Shown here: positions 39,942-48,258 of the stretch, one piece after another | Numbering within the stretch: position 1 is the stretch's first letter | Layout of the letters: every line of letters begins with the position of its first letter | NCBI RefSeq assembly: GCF_000696575.1 | Contig: NZ_JMSQ01000020.1 | Span: forward strand, 1 to 52,740 | DNA length: 52,740 nt | Origin: Siccibacter colletis | Lineage (GTDB): Bacteria > Pseudomonadota > Gammaproteobacteria > Enterobacterales > Enterobacteriaceae | Direction of reading: 5' to 3' | Notes under the pieces: generated by a model | Seen by the model: the letters and a program-made list of their open reading frames with translations, nothing else | The model's database searches: none | Told to the model about the DNA's origin: nothing | Translations under genes and position numbers: made by a program

Positions 39942-40103
39942 ATGTTTAAAAAACATTTAATAACAGCAGCATACCTGTGTATCGCTTTAGCTTACGTCGG
40001 GTACTGGTTGCGTTATGTGACAGTTTCAGGTGGCACGCACCGACTCACTTTCTTGACCACGATTTTATTAACTCTGGAATACCAGGTAGGTATGTATGAA
40101 TGA
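39942..40103 (+). CDS. putative 53-aa membrane protein overlapping togM
   Basis: An ATG at 39942 opens a 53-codon frame whose TGA (40101-40103) overlaps the togM start by 8 nt, so the two would be translationally coupled. The product starts MFKKHLITAAYLCIALAYVG, a Lys-Lys start followed by a hydrophobic helix. A second hydrophobic stretch (LTFLTTILLTL) follows and the end is EYQVGMYE. This is the pattern of a small inner-membrane protein. There is no good Shine-Dalgarno sequence. I do not recognise a family. It may be a small subunit linked to the oligogalacturonide transporter, or a chance frame. Confidence 0.45.
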   Translation: MFKKHLITAAYLCIALAYVGYWLRYVTVSGGTHRLTFLTTILLTLEYQVGMYE

Positions 40104-40986
40104 AAACAAGCTGCTGGGACTGGCGTGGATATCACCCTATATAATTGGGCTGATAGTCTTTACCGCCTTCCCCTTTGTCTCATCGTTCTTCCTCAGCTTT
40201 ACCGAGTATGACCTGATGAACCCACCGGTATTTAACGGTATTGAAAATTACCGTTACATGCTGACCGAGGACGATCTGTTCTGGAAATCGATGGGCGTCA
40301 CATTCGCCTACGTGTTTATTACTATTCCGCTCAAGCTGGCATTTGCGCTGGGCATCGCGTTTGTTCTTAATTTCAAACTGCGCGGCATCGGCTTTTTCCG
40401 TACCGCCTATTACATTCCGTCGATCCTCGGTAGCTCCGTGGCCATCGCCGTTTTGTGGCGTGCGCTGTTTGCCATCGACGGCCTGCTGAACAGTTTTATT
40501 GGCGTGTTCGGCCTCGACCCGATCAACTGGCTGGGTGAGCCGTCGCTGGCGCTGATGTCGGTGACCCTGCTGCGCGTCTGGCAGTTCGGTTCGGCAATGG
40601 TCATCTTCCTCGCCGCGCTGCAAAACGTGCCGCAGTCGCAGTATGAAGCCGCGATGATCGACGGCGCGTCGAAGTGGCAGATGTTCATGAAGGTCACCGT
40701 GCCGCTGATCACCCCGGTTATCTTCTTCAACTTCATTATGCAGACCACCCAGGCGTTCCAGGAGTTTACCGGCCCGTACGTGATCACCGGCGGCGGCCCG
40801 ACCTACTACACCTATCTTTTTTCGCTCTACATCTACGACACGGCGTTTAAATACTTTGATATGGGCTACGGCGCAGCGCTGGCGTGGGTGCTGTTCCTCG
40901 TGGTCGCGCTCTTCGCCTCGATTGCCTTCAAATCGTCGAAGTACTGGGTGTTCTACTCTGCCGATAAGGGAGGCAAAAATGGCTGA
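40096..40986 (+). CDS. togM: oligogalacturonide ABC transporter permease TogM
   Basis: This CUT1-family inner-membrane permease has 296 aa and six hydrophobic segments. The ATPase-contact loop EAAMIDGASKWQMFMKVTVP is the EAA motif. The sequence and the order togM-N-A-B match the oligogalacturonide importer known from Dickeya and Yersinia, which takes up pectin fragments of a few residues. RBS is poor, but the start overlaps the preceding 53-codon frame. It overlaps togN by 8 nt. Confidence 0.9.
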   Translation: MNENKLLGLAWISPYIIGLIVFTAFPFVSSFFLSFTEYDLMNPPVFNGIENYRYMLTEDDLFWKSMGVTFAYVFITIPLKLAFALGIAFVLNFKLRGIGFFRTAYYIPSILGSSVAIAVLWRALFAIDGLLNSFIGVFGLDPINWLGEPSLALMSVTLLRVWQFGSAMVIFLAALQNVPQSQYEAAMIDGASKWQMFMKVTVPLITPVIFFNFIMQTTQAFQEFTGPYVITGGGPTYYTYLFSLYIYDTAFKYFDMGYGAALAWVLFLVVALFASIAFKSSKYWVFYSADKGGKNG

Positions 40987-41887
40987 TATTCAACAGAGTC
41001 AGTTATCCGCACGGATGCAGGCCGGCGAGGTGGAAGTGGCCCGCACCCTGCGCCGCGAAAAAGTCAGCGCCTGGTTCCGCTACATCATTCTGCTGTTTGT
41101 CGGCCTGCTGATGCTCTACCCGCTGGCGTGGATGTTCTCGGCGTCGTTCAAACCGAACCATGAGATCTTCACTACCCTCGGGCTGTGGCCGTCAAACGCC
41201 ACCTGGGACGGGTTTATCAACGGCTGGAAGACCGGGACCGAGTACAACTTCGGGCACTACATGCTGAACACCTTTAAGTATGTGATCCCGAAAGTGCTGC
41301 TGACCATCATCTCCTCCACGGTGGTGGCCTACGGCTTCGCCCGCTTCGAAATTCCGTGGAAGAAGTTCTGGTTCACCACGCTTATCGCCACCATGCTGCT
41401 GCCGAGCACCGTGCTGCTGATCCCGCAGTACCTGATGTTCCGCGAAATGGGCATGCTGGACAGCTACCTGCCGCTCTACCTGCCGCTGGCGTTCGCCACG
41501 CAAGGGTTCTTTGTTTTCATGCTGATCCAGTTCCTGCGCGGCGTGCCGCGTGACATGGAAGAAGCGGCGCAGATCGACGGCTGCAACTCGTTCCAGGTGC
41601 TGTGGTATGTGGTGGTGCCAATCCTCAAGCCGGCGATTATCTCGGTGGCGCTGTTCCAGTTCATGTGGTCGATGAACGACTTTATCGGACCGCTGATCTA
41701 CGTCTACAGCGTGGATAAATACCCGATCGCGCTGGCGCTCAAAATGTCCATCGACGTCACCGAAGGGGCGCCGTGGAACGAAATTCTGGCGATGGCGAGT
41801 ATCTCCATCCTGCCATCCATCATTGTGTTCTTCCTGGCTCAGCGCTACTTCGTGCAGGGCGTGTCAAGCAGCGGAATCAAAGGTTAA
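40979..41887 (+). CDS. togN: oligogalacturonide ABC transporter permease TogN
   Basis: This second CUT1 permease has 302 aa from the ATG at 40979, which has GGGAGG upstream and overlaps the end of togM. A cytoplasmic N-terminus of about 40 residues precedes six hydrophobic segments. The EAA loop is EEAAQIDGCNSFQVLWYVVV, followed by PILKPAIISVALFQFMW. It pairs with TogM to form the channel. It is 12 bp before togA. Confidence 0.92.
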   Translation: MADIQQSQLSARMQAGEVEVARTLRREKVSAWFRYIILLFVGLLMLYPLAWMFSASFKPNHEIFTTLGLWPSNATWDGFINGWKTGTEYNFGHYMLNTFKYVIPKVLLTIISSTVVAYGFARFEIPWKKFWFTTLIATMLLPSTVLLIPQYLMFREMGMLDSYLPLYLPLAFATQGFFVFMLIQFLRGVPRDMEEAAQIDGCNSFQVLWYVVVPILKPAIISVALFQFMWSMNDFIGPLIYVYSVDKYPIALALKMSIDVTEGAPWNEILAMASISILPSIIVFFLAQRYFVQGVSSSGIKG

Positions 41888-41899
41888 CGAGGGAATATC

Positions 41900-43027
41900 A
41901 TGGCTGAAGTGATTTTCAACAAACTGGAAAAAGTCTACTCCAACGGCTTCAAAGCGGTACATGGTATCGACCTGACCATTGCGGACGGTGAGTTCATGGT
42001 GATTGTCGGCCCGTCCGGCTGCGCCAAATCCACCACCCTGCGTATGCTTGCCGGGCTGGAAACCATCAGCGGCGGCGAAGTGCGCATCGGCGAGAAGCTG
42101 GTGAACAACCTGGCGCCCAAGTCGCGCGGTATCGCGATGGTGTTCCAGAACTACGCGCTCTATCCGCATATGACGGTGCGCGAGAATCTGGCGTTCGGCC
42201 TGAAGCTCAGCAAAATGCCGAAGGAGCAGATCAACCAACAGGTGGATGAGGCAGCGAAAATTCTGGAGCTGGAAGAGCTGATGGATCGTCTTCCGCGCCA
42301 GCTCTCTGGTGGTCAGGCCCAGCGCGTGGCCGTGGGCCGCGCCATCGTGAAGAAACCGGACGTGTTCCTGTTCGATGAGCCGCTCTCTAACCTTGATGCC
42401 AAGCTGCGCGCCTCTATGCGTATCCGCATCTCCGATCTGCATAAGCAGTTGAAAAGATCCGGCAAACCAGCCACCACGGTGTACGTAACCCACGATCAAA
42501 CCGAAGCGATGACCATGGGCGACCGCATCTGCGTAATGAAGCTCGGGCACATCATGCAGGTTGATACCCCGGACAACCTCTACCACTTTCCGAAAAATAT
42601 GTTCGTGGCGGGCTTTATCGGCGCGCCAGAAATGAACATCAAACCCAGCAAGCTGATTGAGAAAGCGGGCCGTCTGCACATTACGGTGGGAAATGACACC
42701 CTCGCGCTGAACGACCGCCTGCAGGAGAAAGCCGCCGGCTATCAGGGCCAGGACATTTTCTTCGGCGTGCGCCCGGAATTCGTGGTGCTGTCTGATGAGC
42801 CGCTGGCGGGCGACTACGTCACCGGCGAGATGGTGCGCGTAGAGAATATGGGTCACGAGTTCTTCGTCTACCTGAAGGTGGCGGACTTCGAGCTGACCTG
42901 CCGCATTCCTTCCGATGAAGCCAAACCGATGATTGAGAAGGGGCTGAATCGTAAGGTGTATTTCACGTTCGATATGAATAAGTGTCATCTTTTTGACGCA
43001 AAAACAGAACAGAACATCTCCCTCTGA
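41900..43027 (+). CDS. togA: oligogalacturonide ABC transporter ATPase TogA
   Basis: This MalK-type ATPase has 375 aa and energises the TogMN channel. Walker A reads GPSGCAKSTTLRM: the usual last Gly of GxxGxGK is Ala (codon GCC at 42024-42026). The Q-loop VFQNYALYPHM, signature LSGGQAQRVAVGRA, Walker B DVFLFDEPLSNLDAKLRASM and H-loop YVTHDQTEAMTMGDR are intact. A C-terminal OB-fold regulatory domain follows from about residue 240. Because all other motifs are present, it is probably active despite the Walker A change. Confidence 0.93.
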   Translation: MAEVIFNKLEKVYSNGFKAVHGIDLTIADGEFMVIVGPSGCAKSTTLRMLAGLETISGGEVRIGEKLVNNLAPKSRGIAMVFQNYALYPHMTVRENLAFGLKLSKMPKEQINQQVDEAAKILELEELMDRLPRQLSGGQAQRVAVGRAIVKKPDVFLFDEPLSNLDAKLRASMRIRISDLHKQLKRSGKPATTVYVTHDQTEAMTMGDRICVMKLGHIMQVDTPDNLYHFPKNMFVAGFIGAPEMNIKPSKLIEKAGRLHITVGNDTLALNDRLQEKAAGYQGQDIFFGVRPEFVVLSDEPLAGDYVTGEMVRVENMGHEFFVYLKVADFELTCRIPSDEAKPMIEKGLNRKVYFTFDMNKCHLFDAKTEQNISL

Positions 43028-43042
43028 CAGGAGTCCTGTACC

Positions 43043-44332
43043 ATGAAAAAAGTCCTGATTAGCACAGCGATTGCCTCTGCCGTTACCCTCTGTGCCTTTC
43101 CTTCCCATGCCGCTGACGATGTGACGCTGCGTATGTCCTGGTGGGGCGGCAACGGCCGTCACCAGGTGACGCTGAAAGCGCTGGAGGAGTTCCACAAGCA
43201 GCACCCGAACATTACCGTGAAAGCGGAGTACACCGGCTGGGACGGGCACCTCTCCCGCCTCACCACCCAGATTGCCGGCGGCACCGAGCCGGACGTGATG
43301 CAGACCAACTGGAACTGGCTGCCGATCTTCTCGAAAAAAGGCGATGGCTTCTACGATCTGAACCAGGTGAAAGACGTCATTGACCTCAGCCAGTTCGACC
43401 CGAAAGAGCTGCAGACCACCACCATCGACGGCAAGCTTAACGGCATCCCGATCTCGGTAACGGCGCGCGTGTTCTACTACAACAACGAAACCTGGAGCAA
43501 AGCGGGCGTTGAGTACCCGAAAACCTGGGACGAGCTGATGGCGGCGGGGAAAGCCTTCGAAGCGAAGCTGGGTAAACAGTACTACCCGGTAGTGCTGGAG
43601 CACCAGGATACGCTGGCGCTGCTGAACTCGTACATGGTGCAGAAATACAACATCCCGGCGGTGGATGAGAAGACCAAAAAATTCACCTATAGCAAAGAGC
43701 AGTGGGTTGAGTTCTTCGGCATGTACAAAAAGCTGGTGGACAGCCACGTGATGCCGGACACCAAATACTATGCCTCGTTTGGTAAGAGCAACATGTACGA
43801 GATGAAGCCGTGGATTGCCGGGGAGTGGGGCGGCACCTACATGTGGAACTCCACCATTACCAAATACTCCGACAACCTGAAGCCGCCGGCGAAGCTGGAG
43901 TTGGGCGCGTATCCGATGCTGCCGGGTGCGAAGGACGCAGGCCTGTTCTTCAAACCGGCGCAGATGCTGTCCATCGGTAAGTCCACCAAAAACCCGAAAC
44001 AGGCCGCGGAGCTGATCAACTTCCTGCTGAACAGCAAAGAGGGCGTGGCGACGCTGGGCCTGGAGCGCGGCGTACCGCTGAGCAAACAGGCGGTGGCGCA
44101 GCTGACCCAGGACGGCGTGATCAAAGATGAAGATCCGGCGGTTGCCGGGCTGAAACTGGCCCAGTCGCTGCCAACGACCCTGTCGGTTTCGCCGTACTTC
44201 GACGATCCGCAGATCGTGTCTCAGTTCGGCACCGCGATTCAGTACATCGACTACGGTCAGAAATCCGTGGAAGAGACGGCTGCCGAATTCCAGCGTCAGG
44301 CGGAGCGCATTCTGAAACGCGCGATGCGCTAA
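43043..44332 (+). CDS. togB: oligogalacturonide-binding periplasmic protein TogB
   Basis: This is the periplasmic solute-binding protein of the CUT1 importer, 429 aa. A Sec signal (MKKVLISTAIASAVTLCAFPSHA|AD) has a clear AxA cleavage site and no lipobox. The mature part shows the family-1 binding-protein fold, with LRMSWWGGNGRHQVTLKALE at the start and IAGGTEPDVMQTNWNWLPIF. Its position as the last gene of togMNAB, followed by a terminator, agrees with the known operon. Confidence 0.92.
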   Translation: MKKVLISTAIASAVTLCAFPSHAADDVTLRMSWWGGNGRHQVTLKALEEFHKQHPNITVKAEYTGWDGHLSRLTTQIAGGTEPDVMQTNWNWLPIFSKKGDGFYDLNQVKDVIDLSQFDPKELQTTTIDGKLNGIPISVTARVFYYNNETWSKAGVEYPKTWDELMAAGKAFEAKLGKQYYPVVLEHQDTLALLNSYMVQKYNIPAVDEKTKKFTYSKEQWVEFFGMYKKLVDSHVMPDTKYYASFGKSNMYEMKPWIAGEWGGTYMWNSTITKYSDNLKPPAKLELGAYPMLPGAKDAGLFFKPAQMLSIGKSTKNPKQAAELINFLLNSKEGVATLGLERGVPLSKQAVAQLTQDGVIKDEDPAVAGLKLAQSLPTTLSVSPYFDDPQIVSQFGTAIQYIDYGQKSVEETAAEFQRQAERILKRAMR

Positions 44333-44353
44333 GCGTTACTGCGGTCTTACCCT

Positions 44354-44384
44354 GCCCTGCCGGATAACGGCAGGGCTTTTTTTT
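44354..44384 (+). terminator. Rho-independent terminator of the tog operon
   Basis: GCCCTGCC and GGCAGGGC form a perfect 8-bp stem with a 7-nt loop, followed by eight T. It lies 21 bp after the togB stop and before the convergent araE. Confidence 0.9.
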
Positions 44385-44401
44385 AGCGGCAACTGGCCGC
44401 C

Positions 44402-45820
44402 TTACACCCCGATATCGCGCAGCTTTTTGCCCTTCATCAGGTTGCGCTCAATATGCTCCAGAGTGACGTTTTTGGTTTCCGGCACCAGCCAGAAGGTGAC
44501 GCCCACGAAGGCGATGTTCAGGGCGGTATAGAGCCAGAAGGTGCCCGCTGCGCCGATAGCATCCAGCAGCGTCAGGAAGGTGGCACCGATAATCATGTTC
44601 GATACCCAGTTGGTGGTGGTCGAGCAGGTAATACCGAAGTCGCGGCACTTCAATGGCTGGATCTCCGAGCAGAGGATCCACACCACCGGCGCAGCGCTCA
44701 TGGCGTATCCGGCGATGCACATCATGGTCATGCCGACCGACAGCCAGGACAGCCCGCTTGAGGCGGTGCCGTTATCGAACTGCATCAGGCAGTAACCGAG
44801 CACCAGCGTACCCAGCGCCATCACGCTGAAGCCAATTTTCAGTGCCGGTTTGCGTCCGGCTTTATCCACCATAAAGATGGCGATAAAGGTGGCGAACATG
44901 AAGGTCAGGCCCACTACCAGCGTGGCGATCATCTGCTGTTCGGTGGTGGTAAAACCCGCCATCTTAAAGATGCGCGGCGCGTAGTACATGATGATGTTCA
45001 TGCCGGTGAACTGCTGCATCGCCTGCAGCAGCATGCCGAGAAACACCGCCCGGCGCACGTTGCGGTTGGCTTTGAATAATTTCCAGCCGCCCTGCTTCAG
45101 TTTCAGGCTCTCGCGGATCTCATTCAGCTCTTCCCGCGCTTTTTCCGAGGTATCGCGCAGCATGCGCAGCACCTCTTCCGCTTCCACATGACGCCCTTTC
45201 TCTGCCAGCCAGCGCGGGCTGTTGGGCAGGAAAATCACCAGCACGATAAGGATCACCGCCGGCAGCGCCAGCACGCCCAGCATTGCCCGCCAGTTGCCCG
45301 AATAGCTGAATGCGGTATCCGAAAGAAACGCCACCACGATGCCGAGCGTCACCATCAGCTGATACATGCTGATCATTTTGCCGCGCACGTTTTCACTGGC
45401 CATTTCCGACAGATAGAGCGGCGCGGTGTAGGAGGCGATACCCACTGCCACGCCGAGCACGATACGCGAGACCAGCAGGATCTCCACGCTGGTGGCAAAG
45501 GCCGAGCCGATGGAGCCGGCGACAAACAGAATCGCGCCCACCATCAGGCTGTATTTGCGCCCGAGGCGGAACGACAGCCAGCCGTTGCACAGCGCGCCGA
45601 TGGCCGCGCCGAGCATCATGCTGCTCACCACCCACTCCTGCAGGCGGTTGCTTAATGCGAAGTGATCGGTGATAAACGGCAGCGCCCCGGCGATCACCCC
45701 GATATCAAGCCCGAACAGCAGACCCGCCACGGCGGCGGAGACGGAAACAAACAGATTCATGCGGCGTGAATCCTGCAGCGCACGCGGCATGGTAGTTGAG
45801 TGATTGCTGATAGTGGTCAT
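44402..45820 (-). CDS. araE: arabinose-proton symporter AraE
   Basis: This inner-membrane MFS sugar porter has 472 aa, the E. coli length, and twelve hydrophobic segments. It is nearly identical to AraE through most of its length, including [20 protein letters not shown], the sugar-porter motifs [12 protein letters not shown] and [19 protein letters not shown]. It imports L-arabinose, itself a pectin side-chain sugar. An AraC-type site lies upstream, and it converges on the tog operon. Its position before kduD-kduI is conserved from E. coli. Confidence 0.96.
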   Translation of the reverse strand: MTTISNHSTTMPRALQDSRRMNLFVSVSAAVAGLLFGLDIGVIAGALPFITDHFALSNRLQEWVVSSMMLGAAIGALCNGWLSFRLGRKYSLMVGAILFVAGSIGSAFATSVEILLVSRIVLGVAVGIASYTAPLYLSEMASENVRGKMISMYQLMVTLGIVVAFLSDTAFSYSGNWRAMLGVLALPAVILIVLVIFLPNSPRWLAEKGRHVEAEEVLRMLRDTSEKAREELNEIRESLKLKQGGWKLFKANRNVRRAVFLGMLLQAMQQFTGMNIIMYYAPRIFKMAGFTTTEQQMIATLVVGLTFMFATFIAIFMVDKAGRKPALKIGFSVMALGTLVLGYCLMQFDNGTASSGLSWLSVGMTMMCIAGYAMSAAPVVWILCSEIQPLKCRDFGITCSTTTNWVSNMIIGATFLTLLDAIGAAGTFWLYTALNIAFVGVTFWLVPETKNVTLEHIERNLMKGKKLRDIGV

Positions 45821-45901
45821 GTTCCTTGCCTGAACAGAGAAAGTCGTTATCTGAAGTTAGGAGAACAATGCACAGAGGTGTCAGGCGGTATTACGCGAAG
45901 A

Positions 45902-45940
45902 TATGGATTTAATTGCTACGGGTTATGGTTCTGTGATGGA
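45902..45940. promoter_or_regulatory. AraC-type half-sites upstream of araE
   Basis: The - strand of 45902-45918 reads TAGCAATTAAATCCATA, a perfect match to the AraC half-site TAGC-N7-TCCATA. A weaker second half-site is at 45924-45940 (ACCATA end conserved), offset by 22 bp in the same orientation, one base more than in araBAD. They are about 80-120 bp before the araE start. Further TCCATA elements lie at 46040-46045 and 46063-46068. Arabinose induction through AraC is inferred. The rest of 45821-46086 shows no gene. Confidence 0.65.
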
Positions 45941-46086
45941 CATTTCGCTTTATAATTTTAGATTATTCTCAAGTTCAAATCACAACTGGCTAATAACTAT
46001 CGATTTAAAACGGAAACTCGAAGTGCGGGTCGATTTAAGTATGGATATTTCGCTGGCATTGATATGGACTTGACTGGTTTTTAGTC

Positions 46087-46112
46087 AAAAAAAACCCTGC
46101 CGTAGCAGGGTT
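46087..46112 (-). terminator. Rho-independent terminator of the kduI-kduD operon
   Basis: On the - strand AACCCTGC, TACG loop and GCAGGGTT form an 8-bp stem followed by a run of eight T. It lies 19 bp after the kduD stop. Confidence 0.88.
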
Positions 46113-46131
46113 CTTCCATAACTGGCGTTGA

Positions 46132-46893
46132 TTAACGTGCCAGCCAGCCGCCGTCCACGGCAACGGTGTAACCGTTGATGTAGTCGGACGCACTGGAAGC
46201 CAGGAACACCACCGGGCCCATCAGATCGCTCGGCAGACCCCAGCGACCCGCCGGGATACGGTCGAGGATTTCCGCGCTGCGCTGCTCGTCGGCGCGCAGC
46301 TGCTGGGTGTTGTTGGTCGCCATGTAGCCCGGCGCGATGGCGTTCACGTTGATGTTGTGTTTCGCCCACTCGTTCGCCAGCAGACGGGTCACGCCCATCA
46401 CTGCGCTTTTCGACGCGGTGTAAGACGGTACGCGAATGCCGCCCTGGAAGGAGAGCATGGAGGCGATGTTGACGATCTTGCCGCCGTTACCCTGGGCGAT
46501 AAACTGCTTCGCCACGGCCTGGGACATAAAGAACACGCTCTTGATGTTCAGGTTCATCACGTCATCCCAGTCTTTTTCGCTAAAGTTAATCGCGTCTTCG
46601 CGACGGATCAGACCCGCGTTATTCACCAGCACGTCAACGTGACCGAATTCGGCAACGGCGCGTTCGATCAGAGAAGGAATGGCATCAATCTGACGCAGGT
46701 CGGCGGTCAGGCTCAGGAAACGGCGACCCAGCGCGGTAACCTGTTCAATGGTATCGGTCGGCTCAACGATGTTGATACCGACGATGTCGCAGCCCGCCTG
46801 AGCCAGACCTACTGCCATACCCTGGCCTAAGCCAGTGTCACAGCCGGTAACGATGGCAACTTTACCCTGAAGAGAGAATGAATCCAGAATCAT
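46132..46893 (-). CDS. kduD: 2-dehydro-3-deoxy-D-gluconate 5-dehydrogenase KduD
   Basis: This cytoplasmic NADH-dependent short-chain dehydrogenase reduces 2,5-diketo-3-deoxygluconate to 2-keto-3-deoxygluconate, the last pectin-specific step before KDG kinase. The product is 253 aa, the E. coli length. The Rossmann motif is TGCDTGLGQGMA, NNAG is present in VLVNNAGLIRR, and the active site is Ser in IASML with YTASKSAVMG (YxxxK). The C-terminus ends SDYINGYTVAVDGGWLAR. It lies 57 bp downstream of kduI and shares its KdgR-controlled promoter. Confidence 0.97.
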   Translation of the reverse strand: MILDSFSLQGKVAIVTGCDTGLGQGMAVGLAQAGCDIVGINIVEPTDTIEQVTALGRRFLSLTADLRQIDAIPSLIERAVAEFGHVDVLVNNAGLIRREDAINFSEKDWDDVMNLNIKSVFFMSQAVAKQFIAQGNGGKIVNIASMLSFQGGIRVPSYTASKSAVMGVTRLLANEWAKHNINVNAIAPGYMATNNTQQLRADEQRSAEILDRIPAGRWGLPSDLMGPVVFLASSASDYINGYTVAVDGGWLAR

Positions 46894-46950
46894 GTGATTT
46901 CCTTTATGTCAGGCCTGTCCCGGACAGGCATAAGTTCATGCTGTCCGCGA

Positions 46951-47787
46951 CTAGCGCAGATCTTTAACAGCGACGTGGTCCATGTCATCAAAGACCTGGT
47001 TTTCACCAACCATGCCCCAGATGAAGGTGTAAGCGCGGGTACCCACGCCTGAGTGAATCGACCAGCTCGGTGAAATCACCGCCTGCTCGTTGTGCATAAC
47101 GATATGACGCGTCTCCTGCGGCTGCCCCATCATGTGGAACACGCACGCGTCTTCGTCCATGTTGAAGTAGAAGTAGACTTCCATGCGGCGCTCGTGGGTA
47201 TGGCACGGCATGGTGTTCCACAGGTTGCCCGGCTCCAGCTCGGTGAGACCCATGCTGAGCTGGCAGGTTTCCAGCACGTCCGGCACGAAGTATTTATTGA
47301 TGGTGCGGCGGTTGCTGGTGAGCGGATCGCCCAGCGTCACCGGCGACACTTCAGACGGCGTCACTTTCTTCGTCGGATACGTGGTGTGTGCCGGGGCGCA
47401 GTTGTAGTAGTACTTCGCGGGCTGAGAGGCATCAACACTGGCGAATACCACTTCTTTCGCACCTTTACCGACGTACAGCGCGTCGCGATGGCCGATCTCG
47501 TAGCACTGACCGTCCACGGTGATGGTGCCCGGACCGCCGATGTTGATAACGCCCAGTTCGCGGCGCTCAAGGAAATAGGTCACGCCCAGTTGCTTACCGA
47601 CTTCACCGCCGACGGATACGGTTTTCGCAACCGGCATCACGCCGCCAACGATGATGCGGTCGATGTGGCTGTACACCATGGTGTATTCGTCAGCGACGAA
47701 CACTTTCTCTACCAAAAATTCGTCACGCAGACCCTGAGTATCGAGGGTTTTGGCATGTGCGCTGTGGATACTTTGTCTGACTTCCAC
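46951..47787 (-). CDS. kduI: 5-dehydro-4-deoxy-D-glucuronate isomerase KduI
   Basis: KduI isomerises 5-keto-4-deoxyuronate to 2,5-diketo-3-deoxygluconate. A GTG at 47787, with AGGAGG five bases upstream, gives exactly 278 aa as in E. coli ([19 protein letters not shown], first residue Met). A longer in-frame extension would run through the promoter and is rejected. The zinc site lies in [16 protein letters not shown] with a further His in [12 protein letters not shown]. It is the first gene of the kduI-kduD operon. Confidence 0.96.
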   Translation of the reverse strand: MEVRQSIHSAHAKTLDTQGLRDEFLVEKVFVADEYTMVYSHIDRIIVGGVMPVAKTVSVGGEVGKQLGVTYFLERRELGVINIGGPGTITVDGQCYEIGHRDALYVGKGAKEVVFASVDASQPAKYYYNCAPAHTTYPTKKVTPSEVSPVTLGDPLTSNRRTINKYFVPDVLETCQLSMGLTELEPGNLWNTMPCHTHERRMEVYFYFNMDEDACVFHMMGQPQETRHIVMHNEQAVISPSWSIHSGVGTRAYTFIWGMVGENQVFDDMDHVAVKDLR

Positions 47788-47881
47788 AATAACCTCCTGG
47801 GGAATTAGGTGGGTGCGATTTGCCCGTGGATGTAACAGCAAAACGCTGTTCCGTTTCTTAACTACGGTCATCTTATCCCGG

Positions 47882-47920
47882 TTAAAACGTGTTTTCAATT
47901 ATAACTAAAACGTTGTTTCA
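47882..47920. promoter_or_regulatory. two KdgR-type operators upstream of kduI
   Basis: CTAAAACGTTGTTTCA (47905-47920) matches the KdgR core at most positions. A second near-palindrome, TTAAAACGTGTTTTCA, sits at 47882-47897, 23 bp away. Both lie about 95-130 bp upstream of the kduI GTG. The gap between kduI and ogl (47788-48258) is otherwise AT-rich promoter sequence with no credible gene. Confidence 0.7.
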
Positions 47921-48173
47921 CTTTTTTGCGAAAGAATTAATAGAATTGGAATTGCGATCACGAATGGCCCAGGCGCACGAAAATCCTAGCCGAAAAAAAT
48001 TATTAATAATCAATTGGTTAAATATAAACACTCCTGAGTTGATCTGGATCGTATTGCTACCCCTTTTTCATTAACCCGGCGGCGTGATGCCGCACCCGCG
48101 TCACGGCGTTATTCATAAGCCTGGCAAATAAAATCGGCGCGAGCCTGGTAAAGTGCGTGAGCAATCACACACC

Positions 48174-48189
48174 TTGAAACGTTGTTTTG
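48174..48189. promoter_or_regulatory. KdgR-type operator upstream of ogl
   Basis: TTGAAACGTTGTTTTG keeps the KdgR left arm and most of the right arm. It is 69 bp before the ogl start and has the same orientation as the kdgF box. Confidence 0.7.
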
Positions 48190-48258
48190 ATAAATTAATA
48201 CCTAGTTTTCAAACCAATCATATTCGACGCGCCGGGGACGGCAATAAAGGAGTGCATG

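Noticed and set aside
41864-43747. 627-codon open frame on the - strand opposite togA and togB
   Set aside because: It lies entirely antisense to well-recognised ABC transporter genes; a frame of this length is common opposite GC-rich, codon-biased genes, and its His/Arg/Val-rich translation has no recognisable domain.
47889-48074. 61-codon + strand frame in the kduI-ogl gap
   Set aside because: It overlaps KdgR boxes in an AT-rich promoter region, has no ribosome-binding site and reads as low-complexity sequence.
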